Positions 1 to 5,464 of a stretch of 7,172 bases of DNA are shown in pieces; position 1 is the first letter of the stretch; each line of letters begins with the position of its first letter. Made by a program: the position numbers and the translations under genes. Source of the DNA: Clostridia bacterium. Lineage in GTDB: Bacteria > Bacillota_A > Clostridia > Christensenellales > UBA1242. A model generated the notes under the pieces. It saw nothing but the letters and a program-made list of their open reading frames with translations, had not been told where the DNA came from and did no database searches. Location: assembly GCA_017466005.1 (NCBI GenBank), contig JAFTUZ010000137.1, positions 1 to 7,172 of the forward strand, read 5' to 3'.

Positions 1-440
1 AATTAGGTTTTAAAAATTTAGATGAACAAACTTATTTTGAAAGTTTAAGAAATACTACAAATAAATTTTCAAATATAAAAACATTTTTAGATAGATATAA
101 ACAAGGCAAATTTAATGATTTGGACGATTTGGAAATTTGTTTAACATATCAAAACATAATGAAAGAGATGCAAGCAAACGCCTTTATGTATATGAGTAGT
201 GATGAATTAGAAACAAACTTTAAAGATAATAGTTATAGTTTTTTAAAATTTGTTAACAAACCATATGATGAAAAAAGTAAAAAAATAGCATTTGATAGGT
301 TCTATAAAAGTTCTATTGCCTTGGGTAATATGATTTCTAACGGATTTACAGATGTTGATGAAGAAAGACCAGACATTCCTAACGAAAGTTGCGAATATCA
401 AAAATCAAACACTATAGAAGATAAATATATGTTTGGTTAA
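1..440 (+). CDS. Hypothetical protein, 3' end only (5'-truncated by the window)
   Basis: The reading frame is open from position 3 to the TAA at 438-440, giving at least 145 residues with no stop upstream, so the gene begins outside the window. A TTG at 120 is in frame but has no convincing ribosome binding site, and coding-type sequence continues before it; I treat it as internal. The visible part is polar and probably mostly helical, rich in Asn, Lys, Asp and Glu, with no transmembrane segment and no catalytic motif I recognise. The tail is acidic (DVDEERPDIPNESCEY). A strong terminator follows two bases after the stop, so this is the last gene of its unit. I do not recognise the family and assign no function. 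Confidence 0.75.
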   Translation, partial: LGFKNLDEQTYFESLRNTTNKFSNIKTFLDRYKQGKFNDLDDLEICLTYQNIMKEMQANAFMYMSSDELETNFKDNSYSFLKFVNKPYDEKSKKIAFDRFYKSSIALGNMISNGFTDVDEERPDIPNESCEYQKSNTIEDKYMFG

Positions 441-441
441 T

Positions 442-468
442 AAAAAACCACCGTTTTGGTGGTTTTTT
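442..468. terminator. Rho-independent terminator, probably bidirectional
   Basis: An 11-bp perfect stem (AAAAAACCACC at 442-452 pairing with GGTGGTTTTTT at 458-468) encloses the 5-base loop GTTTT. The A-run on one side and the T-run on the other give a U-tract in both directions. It starts one base after the stop of the upstream plus-strand gene and could also back up the terminator of the convergent synthase gene. Confidence 0.9.
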
Positions 469-484
469 TAATATATTAAAATAA

Positions 485-502
485 AAAAGAGCAGATGCTC
501 TT
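485..502 (-). terminator. Intrinsic terminator of the alpha-oxoamine synthase gene
   Basis: On the minus strand the sequence AAGAGCA-TC-TGCTCTT (7-bp stem, 487-502) runs directly into a T-rich tract at 481-488. The stem begins inside the stop codon (501-503) of the minus-strand gene, so the terminator is fused to the end of the coding region. Confidence 0.75.
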
Positions 503-1727
503 ATTTATTTTGTTCAGCAAGTTTTTCTCTTAATTCTACAAAGTACTCAACAGGTGGTAATTCTTTGTAAACTTTAGCAATAATATCTGCCGCTTCATCC
601 ATAAGTTCTTTTGTATGTGTTGCGGTATAACTTGTTCTTATAATTGCTTCACCAGGTGCAACAGCAGGGGTGATAGCAGGGTTTACATAAACTCCGTTTT
701 CTAATAAAAGTTTACAAGCATAGAATGTTCTCCAGTCGTCTTCAACTTTAATAGAAATAATTGGCACTTCACTTTCGTTAATTGGCACTCCACGTTCTTT
801 AAGTGCTTTACTCATATATTTAGTTATGTCTCTTAAATTTTGAACACGTTCAGGTTCGTTGCGCAAAATTTTTAAAGCAGCGTGTGCACTTGCAATACAA
901 GCAGGTGGCATAGAAGCAGAGAAGATAAATGGTCTTGAGTTGTGACGAACAAAATCACAAACTTCTGCAGATGCAGCCATATAACCACCCAAAGAAGCAA
1001 GTGATTTACTAAATGTACCCATAATAATATCAACTTCATCTTCAAGGCCATAGTGTTCGGCAGTTCCACGACCATATTTTCCTAACACACCAAAACCGTG
1101 TGCGTCATCAATCATAATTCTTGCACCATATTTCTTTTTAAGTTCAACAATTTTTGGTAAATTACAAATATCACCACTCATACTAAACACACCATCGGTT
1201 ACAATTAAACAACCTTTGTCTTCTGGAATTGTTTGTAACAATCTTTCAAGTTCTTCCATATCGTTGTGTTCGTATCTTAACATTTTAGCATAACTTAAAC
1301 GGCAACCGTCGTAAATACTTGCGTGGTTTTCTTTGTCGCAAAGAATAATATCGTTTCTTCCAGCAATTGCACTAATAATACCAAGGTTAGATTGGAAACC
1401 TGTTCCAAAAGTAACACAGTCATCTTTATGTAAAAATTCTGCAAGGTCTTTTTCAAATGCTATGTGTAAATCTAATGTACCATTTAAAAATCTTGAACCA
1501 GAACAACCAGTTCCGTATTTTAAAGTTGTGTCCACACTTGCTTTTATAACATCAGGGTGACTAGTTAACCCTAGGTAGTTGTTAGAACCAAGCATAATAA
1601 CACGATTACCTTCCATATTAACTACAATGTCTTGACCACTTTCAAGGTAGTGGAAGTAAGGGTAAAGACCTTGCTTTCTAGCATTTTTTGCTATATCATA
1701 TTTTTCACATTTATCAAATAAATCCAT
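501..1727 (-). CDS. PLP-dependent alpha-oxoamine synthase, serine palmitoyltransferase-like
   Basis: The 408-residue product has full length for the alpha-oxoamine synthase family (fold-type I PLP enzymes: KBL, BioF, ALAS, SPT), which condense an amino acid with an acyl-CoA and lose CO2. Visible active-site elements are His135 in NHAS (stacks on PLP), Asp207 and His210 in IDDAHG, the Schiff-base Lys241 in GTFSKSLASLGG, and Arg364 in IIRTSYTATHT. The substrate-side signatures GTGCSGSRFLNGT (72-84), TFSKSxxxxGG and RPFIFSASMPP (265-275), plus the N-terminal YPYF, match bacterial serine palmitoyltransferase better than KBL, which typically has TLGKALGG. SPT would make 3-ketosphinganine in the cytosol; substrate choice is inference, and BioF- or KBL-like activity remains possible. 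The ATG at 1727 has a GGAG site (1735-1738) 7 bases upstream. It stands alone with its own promoter and terminator; no bio, tdh or lipid gene is adjacent. Confidence 0.9.
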   Translation of the reverse strand: MDLFDKCEKYDIAKNARKQGLYPYFHYLESGQDIVVNMEGNRVIMLGSNNYLGLTSHPDVIKASVDTTLKYGTGCSGSRFLNGTLDLHIAFEKDLAEFLHKDDCVTFGTGFQSNLGIISAIAGRNDIILCDKENHASIYDGCRLSYAKMLRYEHNDMEELERLLQTIPEDKGCLIVTDGVFSMSGDICNLPKIVELKKKYGARIMIDDAHGFGVLGKYGRGTAEHYGLEDEVDIIMGTFSKSLASLGGYMAASAEVCDFVRHNSRPFIFSASMPPACIASAHAALKILRNEPERVQNLRDITKYMSKALKERGVPINESEVPIISIKVEDDWRTFYACKLLLENGVYVNPAITPAVAPGEAIIRTSYTATHTKELMDEAADIIAKVYKELPPVEYFVELREKLAEQNK

Positions 1728-1752
1728 AATTTTTCTCCAATTAATTAAAGTT

Positions 1753-1789
1753 TATACTAAAGTATAGCAAATTTATTTTAAAAATACTA
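1753..1789 (-). promoter_or_regulatory. Putative promoter of the synthase gene, with palindrome over the -10
   Basis: Reading the minus strand, TGCTATACT (1769-1761) is an extended -10 element; the corresponding -35 near 1789-1784 (TAGTAT) is poor. The -10 forms half of a perfect 6-2-6 palindrome, TATACTAAAGTATA at 1753-1766, lying over the likely start of transcription. It could be an operator or a short 5'-end hairpin. Position is 34 bases upstream of the start codon. Confidence 0.5.
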
Positions 1790-1835
1790 GTAATTTTAAG
1801 CAACTTTTTATATTTTACATATTTAGTAAAAACAG

Positions 1836-1864
1836 TTGAAATATTTTTACAAAAAGTGTAGAAT
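1836..1864 (+). promoter_or_regulatory. Putative housekeeping promoter of the ABC-like/HTH unit
   Basis: TTGAAA (1836-1841), a 17-bp spacer and TAGAAT (1859-1864) match the sigma-A consensus at 5/6 in each box. The -10 lies 23 bases before the ATG at 1888, and AAAGGGG (1872-1878) is a strong ribosome binding site in between, so the leader is very short. Confidence 0.65.
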
Positions 1865-1887
1865 AAAATTTAAAGGGGTATATATAA

Positions 1888-2550
1888 ATGATAGAATTAA
1901 AAAATATTTTTTTGGCTTATAATAAAGAATATTATGCACTTTATGATATTTCGCTTGTAATTGAAAATGGTGAAAAAATTGCTTTGGTTGGAGAGGAAGG
2001 TAGTGGCAGAACTGCACTTTTAAGAATTATTGCGGGCCTTGAAAAACAAAAGAAGGGCGAAGCATATATAGATAATCAGCCAATAAGTAAAGTTAATTTT
2101 GAAACAGATGTTAAGTTGGGATATTTAACCAGCAAGGCTGTATTTATGGAACATAAATCAGTTTATAAAAATCTTGCATATGTGTTAAAAATTCGTGGCG
2201 TAAGCAAAGAATTATGGGAAAGTAAAATAAACCAAGTTTTAGAAAAATTTGACATTTTAAACTTAAAAGATGCAAAAGTTGGAACTTTGTGTTTGAGTGA
2301 TAGAAGATTGGTGCAAATTGCAAGATTGGCATTAAGGCAATTAGATATTATTTTTTTTGATAATATTGAAATTGGTGTTGAGCCGAAAAACTTTGAGAAA
2401 ATAAAATCTGCTTTTTATAGTTTGGTTGAAATGAATGATAAATGTATTGTTATAATTGCTTGTAACAAAACTGATAATTGGAAAGAATTAATTACAAGAA
2501 CAATTAATATGAAATCTGGTAGTTTGGAAGGGGAAGAAGTTGACGAATAA
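1888..2550 (+). CDS. Degenerate ABC ATPase-like protein (probable pseudo-ATPase)
   Basis: The 220-residue protein aligns by eye over its whole length with the nucleotide-binding domain of MalK/MsmX-type ABC ATPases, but each catalytic motif has decayed. Walker A is GEEGSGRT (35-42), with Arg41 replacing the essential Lys. The Q-loop region (78-93) has no Gln. The LSGGQ signature is LCLSD (134-138). Walker B is IIFFDN (154-159), keeping Asp158 but with Asn159 for the catalytic Glu. The switch His is Cys192 or Asn193. Spacing between motifs and the SVYKNLAYVLKIRG segment (91-104) are kept, so the fold is probably intact. There is no membrane segment and no permease nearby. The last 11 bases overlap the next gene, which encodes a DNA-binding domain, pointing to a regulatory rather than transport role (inference). 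Start chosen: ATG with AAAGGGG 9 bases upstream. Confidence 0.85.
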   Translation: MIELKNIFLAYNKEYYALYDISLVIENGEKIALVGEEGSGRTALLRIIAGLEKQKKGEAYIDNQPISKVNFETDVKLGYLTSKAVFMEHKSVYKNLAYVLKIRGVSKELWESKINQVLEKFDILNLKDAKVGTLCLSDRRLVQIARLALRQLDIIFFDNIEIGVEPKNFEKIKSAFYSLVEMNDKCIVIIACNKTDNWKELITRTINMKSGSLEGEEVDE

Positions 2551-2890
2551 AATAAAAGATGAAATTGGTGATAATAACAACCTGCTTAATTTATTATTAT
2601 CACATATAAATTTCAATACAATAAAATGTTGTAAAACTTTAATTGAAGAAGAAAATGTAATAAAATTTTTATCAGATGATGAACTTGTATATACTGCAGA
2701 ACATTTTTTTCAAAATGATTTAAATATTAGCAAAACCAGTAAATTAGGTTTTATGCATAGAAACACTTTATTATATAGAATAGAAAAAATAGAAAAAATG
2801 TTGGGGCTAGATATAAGAAAATTTGAAGATGCTTTAACTCTTCAAATTATATTGGAAATTAATAAAATTAAAAATAAGAAGAAAAATTAA
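2540..2890 (+). CDS. Small PucR/CdaR-type helix-turn-helix protein (HTH_30-like)
   Basis: The 116-residue protein has a C-terminal domain (about 55-110) matching the DNA-binding domain of PucR/CdaR-family regulators: NDLNISKTSKLGFMHRNTL followed by LYRIEKIEKMLGLD and then FEDALTLQIILEI. The HRNTLxYRxxxIE core is the family hallmark. Residues 1-54 are short and polar; the usual N-terminal sensor domains are absent. It starts at a TTG overlapping the end of the ABC-like gene by 11 bases, with AAGGGG (2528-2533) 6 bases upstream, so the two are translationally coupled. I infer that the ABC-like partner supplies a sensing or dimerising function missing from this minimal regulator. The stop overlaps the convergent Asn-rich gene by 4 bases. 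Confidence 0.85.
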   Translation: MTNKIKDEIGDNNNLLNLLLSHINFNTIKCCKTLIEEENVIKFLSDDELVYTAEHFFQNDLNISKTSKLGFMHRNTLLYRIEKIEKMLGLDIRKFEDALTLQIILEINKIKNKKKN

Positions 2891-3426
2891 TTAAAGTTAT
2901 AATTATCAGTTTTAACCAAGTTGTTTATAGAAGAAGGGGGGTAAACCTCTTCTTTTTTATTTGTAGTTTTAGGTAAGATTTCAAGTAGTTTAGATACAGT
3001 GCTGATTACCGACATTATATCTAGTTGGTTTTCTGTTTTTGTTTCATTTGTTGTAGGTTGTGGATTGATATTATTGGTAGTTTTGGGTGGGGGTTGTGTG
3101 TTGTGTTGAGTACTGTGCATTTGCGTAGTACTATAATTTTGTGCATACTTATAGTAAGGTAATCGCCAATATGAAGATTCTATGTAATTATTGCTTTGTG
3201 GATTATTTGGTGATTGAGAAAAATTTTGAGTGGGAGAATTGTTGTTTGTATTTAAATTATAATTGGTATTATTTGATGGGGTATTATGGTTTTGTGTGTA
3301 CAAATTTTGATATTGATTATTATTTTGATGAAGTGGTTCTTGTTCGTTTTTTGTAGGGGATTTATTTTGTCCAAATAAATTTAAAATAGTGGGTAATAAT
3401 TCAATTATTTTAGATAAGTCAATCAT
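2887..3426 (-). CDS. Asn/Gln/Thr/Pro-rich low-complexity protein with matching terminal helices
   Basis: The 179-residue product is not recognised. Its N-terminus is a short amphipathic segment, LSKIIELLPTILNLFG (4-19). A long linker dominated by Asn, Gln, Thr, Ser and Pro (about 20-135) carries a central aromatic patch, YWRLPYYKYAQNY (86-98). A second amphipathic segment, VISTVSKLLEILPKTT (140-155), follows, then a polar tail. The two end segments share SK-hydrophobic-hydrophobic-E-hydrophobic-LP. There is no signal peptide, so it is probably cytosolic. The ATG has GGGGG 5 bases upstream (3432-3436), a strong signal that the gene is real despite its low complexity. It is transcribed towards the HTH gene and overlaps its stop codon. 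A scaffold or bridging role is only a guess. Confidence 0.7.
   Translation of the reverse strand: MIDLSKIIELLPTILNLFGQNKSPTKNEQEPLHQNNNQYQNLYTQNHNTPSNNTNYNLNTNNNSPTQNFSQSPNNPQSNNYIESSYWRLPYYKYAQNYSTTQMHSTQHNTQPPPKTTNNINPQPTTNETKTENQLDIMSVISTVSKLLEILPKTTNKKEEVYPPSSINNLVKTDNYNFN
2929..2958 (+). terminator. Probable terminator of the ABC-like/HTH unit, inside the convergent gene
   Basis: AGAAGA-(A)-GG at 2929-2937 pairs with CCTCTTCT at 2946-2953 around a GGGG-TAAA loop, with one bulged A, and is followed by TTTTT (2954-2958). It lies about 40 bases past the HTH stop codon, within the coding sequence of the opposing gene. There is no U-tract on the minus strand, so it should act only on plus-strand transcripts. 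Confidence 0.5.
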
Positions 3427-3443
3427 TATGTCCCCCTTTTATT

Positions 3444-3473
3444 TTGTCAATTATATATATGATTTCATATAAT
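3444..3473 (+). promoter_or_regulatory. Putative housekeeping promoter for the small-protein/subtilase pair
   Basis: TTGTCA (3444-3449), an 18-bp AT-rich spacer and a perfect TATAAT (3468-3473) form a good sigma-A promoter about 60 bases before the ATG at 3532. CATATAAT, which includes the -10, also resembles a sigma-E -10, but no matching -35 is evident. The promoter of the divergent Asn-rich gene must overlap this region; on the minus strand a TATAAT is present at 3455-3450, but with no clear -35. Confidence 0.6.
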
Positions 3474-3483
3474 AGAAAGTGAA

Positions 3484-3503
3484 AAGCCTATTAAAATAGG
3501 TTT
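3484..3503 (+). repeat. Inverted repeat in the 5' leader of the 3532 gene
   Basis: CCTATT-AA-AATAGG at 3487-3500 is a perfect 6-2-6 dyad, extended by flanking A/T pairs and one G-T pair to about 9 bp (3484-3503). It lies just after the predicted transcription start and before the ribosome binding site. There is no T-run, so it is not a terminator; an operator or a 5' stabilising hairpin are the likely options. Confidence 0.5.
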
Positions 3504-3531
3504 GAAAAATATGTAAAAGGAATTTAAAAAA

Positions 3532-3831
3532 ATGGATTTGAAAGATTTTGCAAAATCAAATTTACATAATCAAGAAGAAACTAAAAAAGAGGAAAAAACT
3601 ATGGAGCAAACGCAGGCTGAATACGGTGATTTAGTTAACGAATTTGTAAAGCGTTATGGTAATATGGAAGAAGAGCAATTAATGTCTGAAATGTTTAAAT
3701 TAATCCAACAAAAAAAGCAAGAGGGAACATTTGACGCTAATCAAATAAGAAAAGCTGCCGAGCAGGTTGCACCTCTTTTAACAGATGAACAACGTGCAAA
3801 AATGTATAGTTTGCTTAATTATTTAGATTAG
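3532..3831 (+). CDS. Small acidic helical protein of unknown function upstream of the subtilase
   Basis: The 99-residue product has a hydrophilic, Lys/Glu-rich N-terminus (1-24) and then a predicted helical domain (about 27-98): YGDLVNEFVKRYGNMEEEQL, then MSEMFKLIQQKKQEGTFDAN, ending in APLLTDEQRAKMYSLLNYLD. It has no signal peptide, membrane segment or catalytic motif, and I do not recognise the family. The ATG at 3532 has AAAAGGAA (3515-3522) 9 bases upstream. A second ATG at 3601 (residue 24) has AGAGG (3588-3592) 8 bases upstream and would yield the helical domain alone; both may be used. The stop is TAG, followed at once and in the same frame by the protease, so the two form one transcription unit. 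A role as chaperone, inhibitor or adaptor for the protease is inference from position only. Confidence 0.75.
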   Translation: MDLKDFAKSNLHNQEETKKEEKTMEQTQAEYGDLVNEFVKRYGNMEEEQLMSEMFKLIQQKKQEGTFDANQIRKAAEQVAPLLTDEQRAKMYSLLNYLD

Positions 3832-5001
3832 TTGAAAAAAGAAAAAATAGACAGTTTACTTTTAAACTGTGTTTATACTTTAGAAGATAAAAAAATAAAG
3901 TGCGTTGTTTGGGTTAAAGATTTTGAATATGCAAAAGAAAAACTTGAAATGTTGTTTGATAAAGATAATATTTTGGGTGAATATCCTTTTTTAAATGCTT
4001 TTGGGCTTAAAATTAAACAAAGTGAATTAAGTTATTTAAGTGAGTTTGCTTGGATAAGTTACATATCCAGTGTGCAAAAGTCTAGCATATTGCTTGACAA
4101 AACTAGAAAAGTTATAGAAGTTGAAGAACTATTTAAGCAAGGTGTTTATGGGCAAAATGTTACAGTTGCTATCATTGATACAGGTTGTTATGCTCATTTA
4201 GATTTTATGTTTGGCAAAAATAGAATAAAGCACTTTGAAGATTTTATTAATAAAAAGCAAGTGGTATATGATGATAACGGACATGGAACATTTGTGGCTG
4301 GCGTTTTGGGTGGGAATGGAATTTCTAATTTAAAGCAGTATTGTGGAATTGCACCTGCTTGCAATTTGGTGGTTTTAAAGGCGTTAGATAAAAATGGTGA
4401 AACTCAGGTATTTACTATTCTAGATGCTATGCAGTGGATTAGTGAAAACAAAGAAAAATATAATATAAAAATAGTTTGTATGAGTTTTGGTAGTACTCCA
4501 CTAGATGAAAATGACCCATTAATTAAAGGTGCAGAAGCATTGTGGGATAATAATATAGTAGTTGTTTCTGCAAGTGGAAATGATGGCCCTAGCGAAGGCA
4601 CGGTTAAAAGCCCAGGTGCTAGTGCTAAAATTATTACGGTTGGAAGTGCTGATACTACAAACGATAACACTGATATAAGTGTGGCACCTTTTAGTTCACG
4701 TGGGCCAAGTTTTAGTTTTATAAAACCAGATTTAATTGCGCCTGGTGTAGATTTAACTTCTACTTCTAACGATATTGCTTTATACACGCATATGAGTGGA
4801 ACAAGTGTTTCTACACCAGTAGTTGCGGGTGTGTGTGCCTTATTGTTATGTAAATTTCCATTTTTAACACCCAACCAGATAAAAACTGTTTTAATGCGTT
4901 CTGCTATAAAAATATTTGCAGAGCCTAATGCTTGTGGAAGTGGATTAATAAATGCTTTTAATGCTTTTGAATATATAAATCATAAGAATAATTTAATTTA
5001 A
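3832..5001 (+). CDS. AprX-like intracellular subtilisin-family (S8) serine protease
   Basis: The 389-residue product has a complete S8 triad: Asp116 in IIDTG, His151 in DDNGHGT, Ser325 in MSGTSVSTP, plus the oxyanion Asn250 in SASGND. Sequence around these sites (DDNGHGTFVAGVLGG, GIAPACNLVVLKALDKNG, FSSRGPS, KPDLIAPGVD) follows the Bacillus AprX pattern. Residues about 20-80 look like an inhibitor-I9-type propeptide domain. There is no signal peptide or C-terminal anchor and no jellyroll insert of the Csp germination proteases, so an intracellular peptidase is the best reading. The TTG at 3832 directly follows the TAG of the preceding gene in the same frame and has no recognisable ribosome binding site; translation may rely on reinitiation, or on readthrough of the TAG. 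A strong terminator follows. Its physiological substrate is unknown. Confidence 0.92.
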   Translation: MKKEKIDSLLLNCVYTLEDKKIKCVVWVKDFEYAKEKLEMLFDKDNILGEYPFLNAFGLKIKQSELSYLSEFAWISYISSVQKSSILLDKTRKVIEVEELFKQGVYGQNVTVAIIDTGCYAHLDFMFGKNRIKHFEDFINKKQVVYDDNGHGTFVAGVLGGNGISNLKQYCGIAPACNLVVLKALDKNGETQVFTILDAMQWISENKEKYNIKIVCMSFGSTPLDENDPLIKGAEALWDNNIVVVSASGNDGPSEGTVKSPGASAKIITVGSADTTNDNTDISVAPFSSRGPSFSFIKPDLIAPGVDLTSTSNDIALYTHMSGTSVSTPVVAGVCALLLCKFPFLTPNQIKTVLMRSAIKIFAEPNACGSGLINAFNAFEYINHKNNLI

Positions 5002-5016
5002 CTTATTTATTTCAAA

Positions 5017-5060
5017 ATACGCAAAAATAAGAGTTTTTGCGTGTTTTTATTTTATTTTTT
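5017..5060 (+). terminator. Intrinsic terminator after the subtilase gene
   Basis: ACGCAAAAA (5019-5027) pairs perfectly with TTTTTGCGT (5034-5042) around the 6-base loop TAAGAG, followed by a T-rich tract to about 5060. It begins 16 bases after the stop codon and separates the protease unit from the sporulation operon. Confidence 0.85.
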
Positions 5061-5073
5061 TAATAAAAAAAGT

Positions 5074-5082
5074 TGTTATAAT
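5074..5082 (+). promoter_or_regulatory. Putative extended -10 promoter of the spoIIA operon
   Basis: TGTTATAAT (5074-5082) is a perfect extended -10 lying 26 bases before the spoIIAA ATG. The expected -35 position (about 5054-5059) is a T-run left by the upstream terminator and matches poorly. No sigma-H-type boxes or clear Spo0A box were found in 5002-5108. AAAAGGGGG (5095-5103) is the ribosome binding site. Confidence 0.5.
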
Positions 5083-5108
5083 AGTTCTAAATAAAAAAGG
5101 GGGATAAT

Positions 5109-5417
5109 ATGCAAGTAAATTCTAAATTGTTTCAAGATACTTTGTATTTAAGCATACACGGAGAGTTAGATGAGCATAGTGCTACTTATGCAAGAAAAGC
5201 AATGGATGAGCAATTAAGCGAAGGATTGTTTAGGCAAGTTATTATAGATTTATCAGAGTTAGACTTTATGGACTCTACAGGTATTGGGGTTATGATTGGT
5301 AGGTATAAAAAAATGAAAGAAAAAGGGATTCCTGTGTTTATATCAAACCCTTCAAATCATGCAGATAAAATTTTTAGAATGACAGCCATGTATGAAATTA
5401 TGCCTAGAATTAATTAG
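5109..5417 (+). CDS. spoIIAA: Anti-sigma-F factor antagonist SpoIIAA (STAS domain)
   Basis: The 102-residue single-domain STAS protein carries the SpoIIAA signature FMDSTGIGVMIGRYK; Ser56 in MDSTG corresponds to the serine phosphorylated by SpoIIAB. In sporulators, unphosphorylated SpoIIAA binds SpoIIAB and frees sigma-F in the forespore. The protein is slightly shorter than the Bacillus one (about 117) because of a shorter C-terminus. The ATG has AAAAGGGGG 5 bases upstream. It is the first gene of the operon, with 47 bases to the next start. Its activating phosphatase (SpoIIE) is not in the window. Confidence 0.96.
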   Translation: MQVNSKLFQDTLYLSIHGELDEHSATYARKAMDEQLSEGLFRQVIIDLSELDFMDSTGIGVMIGRYKKMKEKGIPVFISNPSNHADKIFRMTAMYEIMPRIN

Positions 5418-5464
5418 TTTAAAAAAATATAATAAGTAAATAATTTTAAAAAAGGAAAATGGAA

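Noticed and set aside
872..1075. Open frame on the minus strand, 67 codons
   Set aside because: Lies entirely inside the strongly supported synthase gene in another frame; repetitive Leu/Val composition and no ribosome binding site.
1333..1560. Open frame on the plus strand, antisense to the synthase gene
   Set aside because: Shadow of the real gene, with no recognisable motif or start signal.
2144..2332. Open frame on the minus strand inside the ABC-like gene
   Set aside because: The sense frame aligns with an ABC ATPase throughout; the antisense frame has no supporting signals.
3141..3356. Open frame on the plus strand opposite the Asn-rich gene
   Set aside because: Considered because the Asn-rich frame is itself of low complexity. 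The minus-strand gene has a strong GGGGG ribosome binding site and the plus frame has none; the Tyr/Asn-rich translation looks like an artefact.
3460..3475. Sigma-E type promoter (CATATAAT) before the small-protein/subtilase pair
   Set aside because: The -10 resembles sigma-E, but no matching -35 lies at the right distance, whereas TTGTCA-N18-TATAAT explains the same bases as a housekeeping promoter.
4404..4874. 156-codon minus-strand open frame inside the protease gene
   Set aside because: The plus frame carries the complete S8 catalytic signature over this stretch; the antisense frame is a by-product.
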